Part shown: one piece after another, positions 23,722-30,460 of the stretch
Layout: the number at the start of each line of letters is the position of its first letter
Position numbering within the stretch: the first letter of the stretch is position 1
NCBI GenBank assembly: GCA_035373905.1
Contig: DAOSOK010000050.1
Location: 1 to 32,989 of the forward strand
Length of the DNA: 32,989 bases
Reading direction: 5' to 3'
DNA from: Candidatus Ozemobacteraceae bacterium
GTDB lineage: Bacteria > Muiribacteriota > Ozemobacteria > Ozemobacterales > Ozemobacteraceae
Notes under the pieces: generated by a model
What the model was told of the DNA's origin: nothing
The model's database searches: none
The model's input: only the letters and a program-made list of their open reading frames with translations
Position numbers and translations under genes: made by a program

Positions 23722-23939
23722 TGCTTCGCGCAACACCTTGCGTGCGATGTCGGCACGTCGATTGGGAAGCCCGCAACAAGACTGGGCACCTTTTCCGTTG
23801 CGCGGCGTTTTCGCAAATCCCTGAAGAAATTCTTCGAGGCGAGAACAGCCATCGAACGCCATATCCGGGCGATAACGGCATCGTCTTCGAGCGCGTAGAC
23901 GATGACGAACTCAACAGACGCGCCGGCATCAGGAAATGA
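23721..23939 (+). CDS. Small Cys-rich protein downstream of MuF-peptidase
   Basis: This 72-aa protein starts in a TGATG overlap with the MuF stop and ends in ATGA with the next gene. CVRC (7-10 region), one later Cys (FRCAAF), and conserved-looking IPEEILRGENSHRTPYPGDNG form a pattern I have met in short bacterial proteins encoded beside phage and polymorphic-toxin genes; that is recollection, not a search. With three Cys and nearby His it may bind zinc. Candidate roles are immunity or chaperone partner of the peptidase domain, or an unrelated small head protein. The coupled translation supports a joint function. Confidence 0.65.
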   Translation: MLRATPCVRCRHVDWEARNKTGHLFRCAAFSQIPEEILRGENSHRTPYPGDNGIVFERVDDDELNRRAGIRK

Positions 23940-24568
23940 ACTCGATCATCGATCTCAAGCTCGAAGACGAGGGCGTCAAAGACCTTTTGAAGCGTCTTCA
24001 AAAGCGCCTGAGCAACCTTCGCGCCCCGATGGACTCGATCGGCCAGCTCATCCTCAACTCGGTCGAGAGGAATTTCGAGGTCGGCGGCCGGTATTCCGGG
24101 ACGTCGGGCGACGTGATGGGCGGCATGATCAAATGGGACCGCCTCGCCCCATCGACCGTGAAGCGCCGCTATCGTGAGGGTTCATGGCCGGGAAAGATTC
24201 TCCAGATCAGTGGCCGCCTTGCCGCGTCGATCCATGCGAAGGCATCGAGGGATTCGGTGATCGTCGGAACGAACGCGGAATACGCAGCGATTCACCAGTT
24301 CGGCGGTGTGATCCAGATGAAGGGGAAGAGCGGCAAGCTCCGGCTTCGCACGACCGCGAAGGGCGAGCTGCTTCGCCAGGGAAAGGAAGGCATCCTCCGC
24401 CACCTGGCCGTCTTCGCCAAGGCAAGCCACAAGCGCGCCGTCGAGCGTGAGTACACGACCAAGGATTACAAAATCACCATCCCCGCCCGCCCCTACCTGG
24501 TCGTCCAGCCCGAAGACCTCACCGAGATCCGCGCCACCATCCTCGACCACATCATGCGCGCGGACTGA
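23936..24568 (+). CDS. Phage virion morphogenesis protein (Mu G-like)
   Basis: This 210-aa protein belongs by pattern to the phage_tail_S / virion morphogenesis family: VGTNAEYAAIHQFGG and PARPYLVVQPEDL are its signature segments. Mu G and P2 gpS relatives take part in tail completion or head-tail joining. It is the last gene of the rightward operon and converges with the leftward early operon at a GC hairpin. Confidence 0.88.
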   Translation: MNSIIDLKLEDEGVKDLLKRLQKRLSNLRAPMDSIGQLILNSVERNFEVGGRYSGTSGDVMGGMIKWDRLAPSTVKRRYREGSWPGKILQISGRLAASIHAKASRDSVIVGTNAEYAAIHQFGGVIQMKGKSGKLRLRTTAKGELLRQGKEGILRHLAVFAKASHKRAVEREYTTKDYKITIPARPYLVVQPEDLTEIRATILDHIMRAD

Positions 24569-24584
24569 ACCCCCCAGAAACACG

Positions 24585-24612
24585 ACCGCCCCGGGCAGAT
24601 GCTCGGGGCGGT
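24585..24612. terminator. Hairpin between convergent operons
   Basis: ACCGCCCCG (24585-24593) and CGGGGCGGT (24604-24612) form a perfect 9-bp stem with a 10-nt loop, 17 bp after the G-like stop and 15 bp before the leftward stop at 24627. No strong T run follows on either strand, so it may be a bidirectional but weak or factor-assisted terminator. Confidence 0.65.
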
Positions 24613-24626
24613 GTGGTCGAGGGCGG

Positions 24627-24815
24627 TTACAGTTCGGCGTTGATGGCGTTCAGGGCGCTGTGCATGCGGCGGTTCAGGATGTCGATCAGGGTGCAGAGGT
24701 TGCCGCGCGAGACGCAGGACATGTCGCCGTCGGGTATCAGAAGGTCACGCACGGCGTCGAATGCGGACATGACCTGATCGGCCTCGTCGAGGGCGGCGCG
24801 GATTCCGTTTTTCAC
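24627..24815 (-). CDS. 62-aa helical protein, unrecognised
   Basis: This short helical protein (FDAVRDLLIPDG, LIDILNRRMHSALNAI) starts with GTG in a GTGA overlap with the antirepressor stop codon. The coupling suggests co-expression with the antirepressor. No function recognised. It is the last gene of the leftward early region. Confidence 0.6.
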   Translation of the reverse strand: MKNGIRAALDEADQVMSAFDAVRDLLIPDGDMSCVSRGNLCTLIDILNRRMHSALNAINAEL

Positions 24816-25510
24816 AGGGCACCTCCCGCATCGACTGCCCGGCTCACCTTTCCGAGTTGGCCGGTGACGACGTAATGGACGGTGGCCTTGCTCCGGCGGA
24901 CCCGGCGGGAGATCTCCCCTTGCGAAAGGCCCTGGGCAAAGAGTTCCCGGATCTGCCGGATATCCTCCGCCGTGATGTGTTTTGGCCTGGACCTGGCCTC
25001 CTTTTCCTCGATGAGTCGTTGCAGAGCAGCGATGTGGGCGGACTGCGAAGTGGTCTGGGCTTCAAGCATGGAGATATAGCGGTCCTTCTTCAGAACCATT
25101 TCGTCCGGCCCGATCGTCGGCGCAGCCGGAACGGCGTTTGCGCGGGGGTTCGTCGCCTGGCCTTTCGTCCAGTAGGCCCACAAGGCATCGTCGCATTCGG
25201 CCTGGTAGAGCTCGATCTTCGCCCGGATCTCGGGGCGCACCTTGCGCGGCTCGATCGTCGCGAGGAACCCGGCCAGCTTGCGAAGAGGCATGCACAGAGT
25301 TTCTTGAGGGCCGGTTTTGGTAGGTGTAGCCAAAATGGCTACACCCCAGCGCTTGCTTGATCGGTGAAGTTTCTTCTGTTGGGCACCCCAGGTGAGTCCC
25401 ATGTTTTCGACGATCGGCCGAACTGGCGTGAAGGGTTCGCCCTGGTGGGACACGATGAAAAGCGTGTCGCCGTGAAAAGCAACGGGCACGAGCTGAGATT
25501 GGATGGTCAT
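24812..25510 (-). CDS. P22-type antirepressor with C-terminal helix-turn-helix
   Basis: This 232-aa protein starts at 25510, with AGGAGG seven bases before the ATG. A longer frame to 25651 would run through the structured leader and is rejected. Residues 1-120 match the P22 antirepressor N-terminal domain: MTIQSQLVPVAFHGDTLF, VRPIVENMGLTWGAQQKKL, CMPLRKLAGFLATIEPRKV. The C-terminus carries a helix-turn-helix (AQGLSQGEISRRVRRSKATV, about 180-205). Antirepressors inactivate the prophage repressor and so favour lytic growth. Here the protein may also bind DNA. It has its own promoter and a long leader RNA, so its expression is controlled apart from the early operon. Confidence 0.88.
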   Translation of the reverse strand: MTIQSQLVPVAFHGDTLFIVSHQGEPFTPVRPIVENMGLTWGAQQKKLHRSSKRWGVAILATPTKTGPQETLCMPLRKLAGFLATIEPRKVRPEIRAKIELYQAECDDALWAYWTKGQATNPRANAVPAAPTIGPDEMVLKKDRYISMLEAQTTSQSAHIAALQRLIEEKEARSRPKHITAEDIRQIRELFAQGLSQGEISRRVRRSKATVHYVVTGQLGKVSRAVDAGGAL

Positions 25511-25702
25511 ACTGACCTCCTGTGGTTTTTTGATGACTCTCAGAAATAAAAAGAGAGCCGGGTGTTCAAAACCGCCACAGACGGCCCAGGCTATTCCCCC
25601 GAAGGGTATTGTATTCGCCTGGACACCCGGACAAAATTGTCCGTAAAACAAAAAACACTTCTGACGGGAGTGATGACCGCTGTGGAGGTGTTTTGAGCAC
25701 CT
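25511..25702 (-). promoter_or_regulatory. Structured leader RNA of the antirepressor gene, candidate attenuator
   Basis: From the predicted start near 25702 the leader folds as follows. A 5-bp hairpin lies at the 5' end (25686-25702). A U-rich run follows (about 25645-25656). Next is the palindrome CGGACAA-AA-TTGTCCG (25628-25643). A large nested stem-loop comes after it: outer arms 25621-25630 and 25558-25567 (8 perfect pairs, CCGGGUGU/ACACCCGG), inner arms 25617-25622 and 25586-25591 (CCAGGC/GCCUGG), and a CCC-UUCG-GGG cap (25597-25606). It is followed by CUCUCUUUUUAUUU, as in an intrinsic terminator. The palindrome and the outer stem share CCG and compete, so two folds are possible. Pairings are read by eye. 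Confidence 0.6.
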
Positions 25703-25708
25703 GCCGTG

Positions 25709-25737
25709 ATTCTACGGCCTCACCCGCGTCTTGTCAA
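25709..25737 (-). promoter_or_regulatory. Sigma70-type promoter for the antirepressor
   Basis: On the minus strand TTGACA (25732-25737) is followed by a 17-nt spacer and TAGAAT (25709-25714), a perfect -35 and a five-of-six -10. Transcription should start near 25702. The -35 lies 1 bp from the stop codon of the upstream gene, giving the antirepressor a transcript separate from the early operon. Confidence 0.85.
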
Positions 25738-25738
25738 A

Positions 25739-26188
25739 TCACGCGCCGCTTTCGCTCTTCTCGACCAGCTTTTGCTCGATTCGGCGACCGCAGAATGAGC
25801 AGTAGGTCTTGCCTAAAATGCATTCCAGGGTCGTGTGACCGCAATCGCTGTGATAGTAATGGGGGCCGAGCTTCTCCCACGCGCATGTATCCTGACCGTT
25901 ACGAATGGCCTTTGCTCTTTCGATGAGCAGCGCGGGGCCTTGCCGCAGTACGGATCGTGCATACTCCATCGGCTTTTCTCTGCCTTCGGCGATTTCGGCA
26001 AGCGCTGTCACGTAGGCATCCATGAGACGACCGCGATTTTCGTATTTCCTTTTCATCTCCTCGATGTGGCGACACGGGCGCTGGGGAGAATCTTGCTTCG
26101 CTGACTCAGATCCTTCAAGGGGTTGATGAGTAGACCCGCATCGGCATTCCCAGCCCACAGGTGGCATTACATTCTTCCAGAATTTCAT
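25739..26188 (-). CDS. 149-aa protein with zinc-ribbon-like C-terminus
   Basis: The start MKFWKN at 26188 has AAAGGA eight bases upstream; an in-frame ATG at 26218 overlaps the previous stop and is the alternative. Cysteine pairs occur at the N-terminus (WECRCGS) and C-terminus (HSDCGHTT... and CSFCGRR), so it probably binds zinc. The middle is helical. No enzyme motif is seen. It is typical of small accessory genes in phage early regions. Confidence 0.6.
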   Translation of the reverse strand: MKFWKNVMPPVGWECRCGSTHQPLEGSESAKQDSPQRPCRHIEEMKRKYENRGRLMDAYVTALAEIAEGREKPMEYARSVLRQGPALLIERAKAIRNGQDTCAWEKLGPHYYHSDCGHTTLECILGKTYCSFCGRRIEQKLVEKSESGA

Positions 26189-26214
26189 TTCAACGTTCCT
26201 TTCGTAAGCGAAGT

Positions 26215-26472
26215 TCATTCGATCGTGAGCGTCGCCAGAATCTTCAGGCAGAAGGGGCAGCGCGGCATGCTGTTCACGTTGCGGTCGAGCTCCTTGATGA
26301 GGATATCGATCTCCCGAGCGGGGCAATCGTCGGTTTGGCAAAAGAAGCTGGCGGTGCCGGTGAAACCGCTCGGGCTCGCGCCGTCGGCGCAATGGCTCTT
26401 GAGCCGCGCGGCCTTGAGTTTGTCCTTGAAGTTGATGACCTTGTCCATCGGCGTGTTCTTCACCATGTTCAT
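26215..26472 (-). CDS. 85-aa zinc-ribbon protein
   Basis: The protein has CQTDDCP and, near the C-terminus, CPFC, which together could form one zinc ribbon. GAAAGGGAAC lies directly before the ATG. It is followed by the gene ending at 25739, with a possible ATGA overlap. Function unknown; DNA, RNA or protein binding are all possible. Confidence 0.65.
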   Translation of the reverse strand: MNMVKNTPMDKVINFKDKLKAARLKSHCADGASPSGFTGTASFFCQTDDCPAREIDILIKELDRNVNSMPRCPFCLKILATLTIE

Positions 26473-26555
26473 GTTCCCTTTCTCTGTTTCATCGTATGTT
26501 TAGATTTCTTGTGACCGTGCCGCTCATCCCGATCAATCCGCCGTTTACGAATGCC

Positions 26556-26657
26556 TTACTGCTCATACTGCCGGTCGATCCGCGCCGCCAGCCGATCGAG
26601 GTATTCCCACTGAGCGGCCAAGACCCTGGCTCGAAACTCATCTCTCGGCAGCGGCAT
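26556..26657 (-). CDS. 33-aa microprotein
   Basis: An ATG at 26657 with GAGGG eight bases upstream opens a 33-codon frame (MPLPRDEFRARVLAAQWEYL, then a basic helix ending YEQ) with a TAA at 26556-26558. It begins 10 bp after the preceding stop. Composition is helix-forming and coding-like, and no other plausible gene covers the stretch. Function unknown. Confidence 0.5.
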   Translation of the reverse strand: MPLPRDEFRARVLAAQWEYLDRLAARIDRQYEQ

Positions 26658-26667
26658 GAAGTAACCC

Positions 26668-26838
26668 TCACTCCTTGTCTGCAATCGCTTCCCAGCGGCG
26701 GGAGGCTTCGTCCATGGCTTTCTGGTCGTTCGAGAGGATGGCGGCGAGGTAGGCGTTCACGGCGTCGGTGACTTCGACGACGCGCCTGTTCAGCGGGTCT
26801 TCGGAATCACCGTGAGGGTTGCCCGGCGCTGGTTGCAT
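26668..26838 (-). CDS. 56-aa protein, unrecognised
   Basis: The C-terminal half (VTDAVNAYLAAILSNDQKAM, then EASRRWEAIADKE) is a convincing amphipathic helix. The ATG at 26838 would place its first 16 codons inside the MazG-like gene; a later start is possible, since the junction around 26790 has no better ATG. A GCGGAT site precedes 26838. Confidence 0.45.
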   Translation of the reverse strand: MQPAPGNPHGDSEDPLNRRVVEVTDAVNAYLAAILSNDQKAMDEASRRWEAIADKE

Positions 26839-27098
26839 ATCCGCTTGATCACCTCTTCGGGGCAGACGTCCTGGAGAAATCGCACGGCCATCGCGGCCAC
26901 CTGGATGGCTTCCATCGCCAGAGCCTCGTCGCTCGGGCATTTCTTCCGAACCTCGTCCCACAGCTCGTCACACTCCTCATGAAGAATCGCCCATGCCTCG
27001 TGCGCCGAGTGGTGCGGCCCGTGCGTCATCCGCCCGCGTGCCGCTTCGTCGCGGATCGCGAAGAGAAGCTCGGTCGTGATGTCAGCAGCCCGGTTCAT
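26790..27098 (-). CDS. MazG-like all-alpha NTP pyrophosphohydrolase
   Basis: This 102-aa protein starts at 27098 in an ATGA overlap; the longer frame to 27524 runs antiparallel through other genes and is rejected. HEECDELWDEVRKK gives the EExxE metal-binding motif of the MazG-like superfamily. A second helix, EAIQVAAMAVRFLQDVC, matches the family plan. Relatives hydrolyse (d)NTPs to monophosphates, removing damaged or foreign nucleotides or, in some phages, ppGpp. Substrate here is unknown. Confidence 0.65.
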   Translation of the reverse strand: MNRAADITTELLFAIRDEAARGRMTHGPHHSAHEAWAILHEECDELWDEVRKKCPSDEALAMEAIQVAAMAVRFLQDVCPEEVIKRICNQRRATLTVIPKTR

Positions 27099-27301
27099 GC
27101 TCGGCACCTCACCTTGAACATCTCGATCACCAGAAGCTGCCGGGCGGCACGTTCGATGATCATCCGATCCGACCAGGTGCGTTGCTGAGTCACCAGCGCT
27201 TCGAGCGCCGCACACGCGGAGGCCGGCGACTCCTCGCGTTTCACCAGGCTGGCGACGTGGTCCACGACCACTTCGAACGGATACTCGGCAGGGTTGGTCA
27301 T
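27095..27301 (-). CDS. 68-aa protein, unrecognised
   Basis: A small, mostly helical protein (FEVVVDHVASLVKREE, MIIERAARQLLVIEMF) with ATGA overlaps on both sides, so part of a coupled early operon. No motif recognised. Confidence 0.6.
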   Translation of the reverse strand: MTNPAEYPFEVVVDHVASLVKREESPASACAALEALVTQQRTWSDRMIIERAARQLLVIEMFKVRCRA

Positions 27302-27918
27302 GGCTTTTGCCTTTCCGGAAGCTTTTTCCGATCGGCCAGGTCAGAGACCAGGCGGTCAAAGCCAAGGCCTTCGCGCATTTCGCGGATTTTTCGCAGGCCG
27401 AGCTGCCGCTGCTCTTCCGTGTATTGCGGCCGGGGTTCGGCGCTTGCCGGTGCGGGCACAGGGACCGACTGAGCCAGATTCGACACCGGCGGCGTCGGCC
27501 GCCGCTGCCTTGCAATCTCTTCATGCCGTCTCTCCGCCTCCCTGGCGTGCTTTTCGGCCATCGACCAGGCGGTGTGCCGAAGGTAGTTGTGGTTCTTCAG
27601 GGCCTCCGGCCGGCGGGAAATCACCGCCTCGATCGCGGCGGCCCAGATGCCCACCGGGGCCGGGCGCTGCTCCCCGCCATCCCACTGGACGACACCGGTG
27701 TTGATGATCTCGTTCAGCTCGTTCAGGATCTTGAGCGCCTTCTTCCAGCACAGGCCCGCGCCGCTCGCCGGCCGAAACAGCCCCACGTATTCCACCGCGC
27801 GCGCCTGCACCGGCCCGGGCAGCCCGACGAGCACCTGGCAAAACGAGCGGCAGGCCGCATCGTTCTGCCAGGCCTCGAACGAGGCCGAAGCGCCGCAGGT
27901 GGGGCATGTCAGGCGCAT
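27298..27918 (-). CDS. Mu-like phage early protein with N-terminal zinc motif
   Basis: This 206-aa protein starts MRLTCPTCG with a further Cys near residue 23, suggesting a zinc knuckle. It continues with LVGLPGPVQARAVEYVGLFR, a block I recognise from early proteins of Mu-like phages, then a helical region, a proline-rich linker (PVPAPASAEPRPQ) and a helical C-terminus. It is linked to the next genes by overlaps (TGATG and ATGA). Function is not known to me; a role in DNA or replication is only a guess. Confidence 0.7.
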   Translation of the reverse strand: MRLTCPTCGASASFEAWQNDAACRSFCQVLVGLPGPVQARAVEYVGLFRPASGAGLCWKKALKILNELNEIINTGVVQWDGGEQRPAPVGIWAAAIEAVISRRPEALKNHNYLRHTAWSMAEKHAREAERRHEEIARQRRPTPPVSNLAQSVPVPAPASAEPRPQYTEEQRQLGLRKIREMREGLGFDRLVSDLADRKKLPERQKP

Positions 27919-28184
27919 CAGGCGATGCTCCGACCGATCAGGGGCCGGCCGCAGATCGGCGCGGCCGAGTTCGCTTTCGCGATGGATTCCTTCAGATGCC
28001 CGCAGGATCGCTCGACCACCAGCAGGAGCGCCAGCGCCCGCTCGGTATTGAACCTGTCGATGCAGCGTTTCGACTGCTCGACCAGATCCCTGAGCCCGTC
28101 CAGCGCGGTCGCCATGCCGGTTGCATGAGCTTCCGCCATTTCCCGATAATGGGTGTATCTCCCAAGTGCCTCGAATTCAGTCAT
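27918..28184 (-). CDS. 88-aa helical protein, unrecognised
   Basis: The start MTEFEALGRYTHYREM at 28184 overlaps the Mor-like gene by 8 bp and has GGGAG upstream. The sequence is helical, with alternating hydrophobic residues (ALDGLRDLVEQSKRCIDRF). No family recognised. Confidence 0.6.
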   Translation of the reverse strand: MTEFEALGRYTHYREMAEAHATGMATALDGLRDLVEQSKRCIDRFNTERALALLLVVERSCGHLKESIAKANSAAPICGRPLIGRSIA

Positions 28185-28509
28185 TGTCCCGCTCTCCCTT
28201 CTGTCCGTTCGCCACGATCTGCACGAAGCGTTCCGTGACCCCGTATTGCACCGCGAGCCGCTTTGCATTGCTGCCGTCGTATTCCGCGCGAATCAGTCGC
28301 TCAGCGAGTTTTCCCAGGCCGCGTTTCGGGATGCTGAGGGTGATGCCGCCCAGATGTCTGAGGAGGTCGACGGCGACCTGCACCCCGAGCGTCTCGGCCA
28401 CCAGCCGCATGTCGTCGTTGGGCATATCGTCGATCGTGATCTGGCCCTTGCGCTCGACGGCGCTCGGACCAGACTTCTTCTTGTCCTCCGGGAACAGCAC
28501 ACCCTGCAT
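28177..28509 (-). CDS. mor: Mor-like transcription activator
   Basis: This 110-aa protein starts at 28509 with a perfect AGGAGG five bases upstream. Residues about 32-102 match the Mor/C family: LVAETLGVQVAVDLLRHLGG (dimer region), ITLSIPKRG (beta strand), and a C-terminal helix-turn-helix, NAKRLAVQYGVTERFVQIV. In Mu, Mor turns on the middle promoter and C turns on late promoters by binding a dyad upstream of a -10. Only one member is present here, so it may serve both steps. The dyads at 18166-18212 are candidate targets. Confidence 0.82.
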   Translation of the reverse strand: MQGVLFPEDKKKSGPSAVERKGQITIDDMPNDDMRLVAETLGVQVAVDLLRHLGGITLSIPKRGLGKLAERLIRAEYDGSNAKRLAVQYGVTERFVQIVANGQKGERDND

Positions 28510-28519
28510 CACGACCTCC

Positions 28520-29032
28520 TCACGCCGCTTGCGGCTCATCCTCCAGCAGCTTCGCCACCAGTTTGTCCACGTCGGTGTCGGTCGGCTTGATGACCGCTTC
28601 GTCCGCGCCATCGGAAACCGAGACGCCGAGCTTCTTCAGGTCAGCGACGGTGAGCTGGTTCAGCGCTGACTTCACGGGCTTCTCCGTGGTCTTCACGAGC
28701 ACATCCACCTGGTCGGGGAAGTGCTTGCGGATCAGCTTCACGACGGCCTCATCATCGTTCCAGTCGATGCCGGCGCGCTGTTTCTGAAAACCGACCTTGA
28801 TTCCGTGCAGGGTCAGCGTGCGCGGCTTCTCGAACAGCTCGGGGTGATTCTCGATCTCGGCTTGCAGCTTCGACTTGCGGTCCAGCGCCGAGTTGACCGC
28901 ATGCTTGATCAGCGGAAGATACCGCCGCTTGATCAGATCGATGGCTTCGTTCATCTCGGTGACGCGGCCCGACAGCGTGCCGCGAGCGTCGGCGTAGTCC
29001 TTGGTCATCTTCTCGATCGTTCCGATATCCAT
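28520..29032 (-). CDS. gam: Gam-like host nuclease inhibitor
   Basis: This 170-aa protein has a long N-terminal helical region (LSGRVTEMNEAIDLIKRRYL, SALDRKSKLQAEIE). A central beta block follows, with FEKPRTLTLHGIKVGFQKQR, and then a C-terminal part (KPVKSALNQLTVADLKKLGV). Order and length fit the Mu Gam family (Mu Gam, 174 aa), a Ku-related dimer that binds DNA ends and protects them from exonucleases. Its place in the early operon, between gp16-like and Mor-like genes, agrees with Mu. The assignment is by pattern, without a search. Confidence 0.65.
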   Translation of the reverse strand: MDIGTIEKMTKDYADARGTLSGRVTEMNEAIDLIKRRYLPLIKHAVNSALDRKSKLQAEIENHPELFEKPRTLTLHGIKVGFQKQRAGIDWNDDEAVVKLIRKHFPDQVDVLVKTTEKPVKSALNQLTVADLKKLGVSVSDGADEAVIKPTDTDVDKLVAKLLEDEPQAA

Positions 29033-29076
29033 GAGTTCCTCCTTATGGCCGTTTCACACGGCGTTCAAATGCCTTT

Positions 29077-29541
29077 TCAGGCCGCTTTACCGCCCGATCG
29101 GCTCTTCCGTTCGAGGTCGGCTTTCATCGCCTCCAGGGTCTGGACGATCCGGCGGACGCCCTTCGCCGGAATGAACTCGAGGGCCGAGAAGCCGAACCGC
29201 TTCTCGATGAACCTTCTCAGGGCCTTCCGTCGCTCTTCCGCCGGCACATAGGAAACGTCGTTCCAGAGACCCTCTATCAGGCGAAGCTGCGCGGGGCTGG
29301 CCCACTCCTCGGAGCGAATGTCCAGGTGCTCATACCGCTTGGGGGCCTGCCGAGGCGTCCAGACGCCCGCCGATTTGGCGTTTGCCGCGAGACGCCCGAT
29401 CAGCGCCGCCGCCTGGGAGAAGGAAAGATCCTTCGAGCTCGCGACGCCAAGCTCTTCGAGCATGGCGCGATAGACGTCTTCCTCGATCTGAAGCGCCTTG
29501 ACCAGAACATGGATCGTCTTGACCTGCTCTTTGCTCGCCAT
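29077..29541 (-). CDS. Mu gp16-like protein (DUF1018)
   Basis: This 154-aa protein matches the gp16/DUF1018 family: MASKEQVKTIHVLVKALQIE, MLEELGVASSKDLSFSQAAALIGRL, then WASPAQLRLIEGLWNDVS and FGFSALEFIPAKGVRRIVQTLE. It is found in the early region of most Mu-like phages; its molecular role is undefined. It follows the ATPase B gene by 7 bp. Confidence 0.85.
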   Translation of the reverse strand: MASKEQVKTIHVLVKALQIEEDVYRAMLEELGVASSKDLSFSQAAALIGRLAANAKSAGVWTPRQAPKRYEHLDIRSEEWASPAQLRLIEGLWNDVSYVPAEERRKALRRFIEKRFGFSALEFIPAKGVRRIVQTLEAMKADLERKSRSGGKAA

Positions 29542-29548
29542 GCTCGCC

Positions 29549-30460
29549 TCACCCGATCAGGGTCTGCTTCGCGGCCTTGATGACGTCGGCCGTGATCTCG
29601 GTGCCGTTGATCTCCGCGATGTGCGCCGAGCGCTTGATGAGCTTGTTCAGCACGCGGGCGTTTCCCTCGGTGGCCTCGTGGAACTGCTTCCAGATGCCGT
29701 TGCTGCCGGGGAGAGACGCATGCACGATCTCTTCGACGTCGCTCGGGCGGAGGCTCACGAGGACGGCCTTTACGCCGACGCGGCTGTAGAGCTGGGCGAA
29801 ATCGCCCTTCAGGCCGCGAAGGTTGCCGAGCAGGCGCTGCATGCCGACCAGCACGACGCCGACACCGGCCCGGTCATACAGGCGGCGCAGCATTTCGAGG
29901 GCGCGGTAGGGCAGATGCTCCGCCTCGTCCACGATGATCAGGCGGCCGGACCCGCGCAGCTTGCTCACCGCCTCGTCGAACAGGGTGTGCAGGGAGCCGA
30001 CGCCGTCGAGGCCGAGCACCTTGTGCAATTCGAGGAAAAGAACGCGGGCGGTATACCCGAGATCGGCTTCGAGCAGGATCACGCCGGCATGTTCCGTCGC
30101 GAACCGTTTCACCGCCGTGGTCTTCCCCAGCCCGGAGTCGCCGCAGATCACGCCGATGTCGTTGTCGACGTGGCAGATGCTCGCCACTTCGAACACCTTG
30201 CTCGCGACGGAGGTCTTGATGAATCCGGGCTCGCACAAGGCCGTTTCCTGGCGGGCTTGACGCTCTTTCTGGAGGGTGAGAAACTTTCTCACCGCGTCCT
30301 CGACCTTCTTCACGTCACCCCGGTATTTGTGGTTCAGCCACTGGCTGATCGTGGCGGTCGAAAGGCCGATGCCGCGCGCCACGGCCGTGATGCTGACCGC
30401 GTTCCGGTCCATCAGATCGCGTAGGTTCCTGTGAAGTTCCGTGCCATTGCTTTCCGTCAT
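29549..30460 (-). CDS. B: MuB-like AAA+ ATPase, transposition target protein
   Basis: This 303-aa protein has an N-terminal helix-turn-helix (ITAVARGIGLSTATISQWL, about 24-42), then an AAA+ ATPase with Walker A GDSGLGKTT (107-115) and Walker B LIIVDEAEH (174-182). MuB polymers bind non-specific DNA, deliver it as target to the transposase, stimulate it, and protect phage DNA from self-insertion. Its start overlaps the transposase stop by ATGA, tying their expression together. Length is close to Mu B (312 aa). Confidence 0.95.
   Translation of the reverse strand: MTESNGTELHRNLRDLMDRNAVSITAVARGIGLSTATISQWLNHKYRGDVKKVEDAVRKFLTLQKERQARQETALCEPGFIKTSVASKVFEVASICHVDNDIGVICGDSGLGKTTAVKRFATEHAGVILLEADLGYTARVLFLELHKVLGLDGVGSLHTLFDEAVSKLRGSGRLIIVDEAEHLPYRALEMLRRLYDRAGVGVVLVGMQRLLGNLRGLKGDFAQLYSRVGVKAVLVSLRPSDVEEIVHASLPGSNGIWKQFHEATEGNARVLNKLIKRSAHIAEINGTEITADVIKAAKQTLIG

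Noticed and set aside
26489..26566. A 25-codon frame (MSSKAFVNGG...) overlapping the end of the 33-aa microprotein gene.
   Set aside because: No ribosome site and no recognisable features; kept only as a remote possibility.
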